This document shows positions 5,340 through 5,384 of a stretch of DNA of 5,384 nt, piece by piece. The notes below the pieces were generated by a model. That model was not told the origin of the DNA. It ran no database searches and worked only from the letters and a program-made list of their open reading frames with translations. Origin of the DNA: an uncultured Lachnospiraceae bacterium (lineage in GTDB: Bacteria > Bacillota > Clostridia > Lachnospirales > Lachnospiraceae); contig CACZTA010000037.1 in assembly GCA_902783935.1 (NCBI GenBank), positions 1 through 5,384 of the forward strand, in the 5' to 3' direction. Position 1 is the first letter of the stretch; the number at the start of each line of letters is the position of its first letter. A program made the translations under genes and the position numbers.

Positions 5340-5384
5340 TCCGTTTTTCTCCAAAACAGCATATATTAACTGGCCGGTGACGGC
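5340..5384. other. Right-end non-coding stretch
   Basis: Bases 5340-5384 lie upstream of the regulator promoter. They contain one further TTAAC (5366-5370), 42 bp from the nearest repeat, within ATATATTAAC. No open frame or convincing promoter for a divergent gene is visible before the window ends. Confidence 0.4.

Overview
The window looks like part of the chromosome of a Gram-positive anaerobe of the Clostridia, probably Lachnospiraceae-like. Reasons: strong AGGAG-type ribosome binding sites about 10 nt from the starts; a short clostridial-type signal peptidase I (SMETTV in box B); a PucR/CdaR-type C-terminal HTH typical of Bacillota; a secreted DUF1002 (YpuA-like) protein with long acidic Pro/Glu linkers; and a small DtxR/MntR-type regulator. 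Coding regions are G+C-rich, with more A+T in the two intergenic regions flanking the right-hand regulator. Genus cannot be fixed from the sequence. No phage, IS, CRISPR, tRNA or rRNA is seen.

Layout. Bases 1-459 hold the C-terminal end of a PucR/CdaR-type regulator, overlapping by 4 nt (ATGA) a complete type I signal peptidase gene (lepB, 456-1058). A 134-bp gap holds a probable promoter, a perfect 11-bp hairpin and a possible 11-codon leader ORF that would overlap the next start. Bases 1193-3304 encode a 703-residue exported DUF1002 protein made of signal peptide, DUF1002 domain, Asn/Gln-rich tract, six 11-residue Pro/Glu repeats and an unassigned C-terminal region. A 107-bp gap carries a strong hairpin next to a ribosome binding site, with a competing pairing that would mask the site. 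Bases 3412-4635 encode an exported GH3 beta-N-acetylhexosaminidase (NagZ-like). A 258-bp convergent intergenic region has a terminator for each strand, placed so that the two transcripts would overlap antisense. Bases 4894-5283 on the minus strand encode a DtxR/MntR-family metalloregulator, with a promoter over three TTAAC repeats spaced exactly 10 bp. The last 45 bases hold no recognisable gene.

How the genes fit together. The three central plus-strand genes form an envelope/export group: LepB cleaves Sec signal peptides, and both downstream products carry one. The DUF1002 protein and the NagZ-like enzyme are predicted to act outside the membrane, the latter on peptidoglycan fragments. The metalloregulator is convergent and probably separate. 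I do not see a clearly new multi-gene system. The most interesting signals are regulatory: the switch-like leader of the GH3 gene, the crossed terminators with a possible small RNA, the phased TTAAC operator, and the candidate leader ORF.
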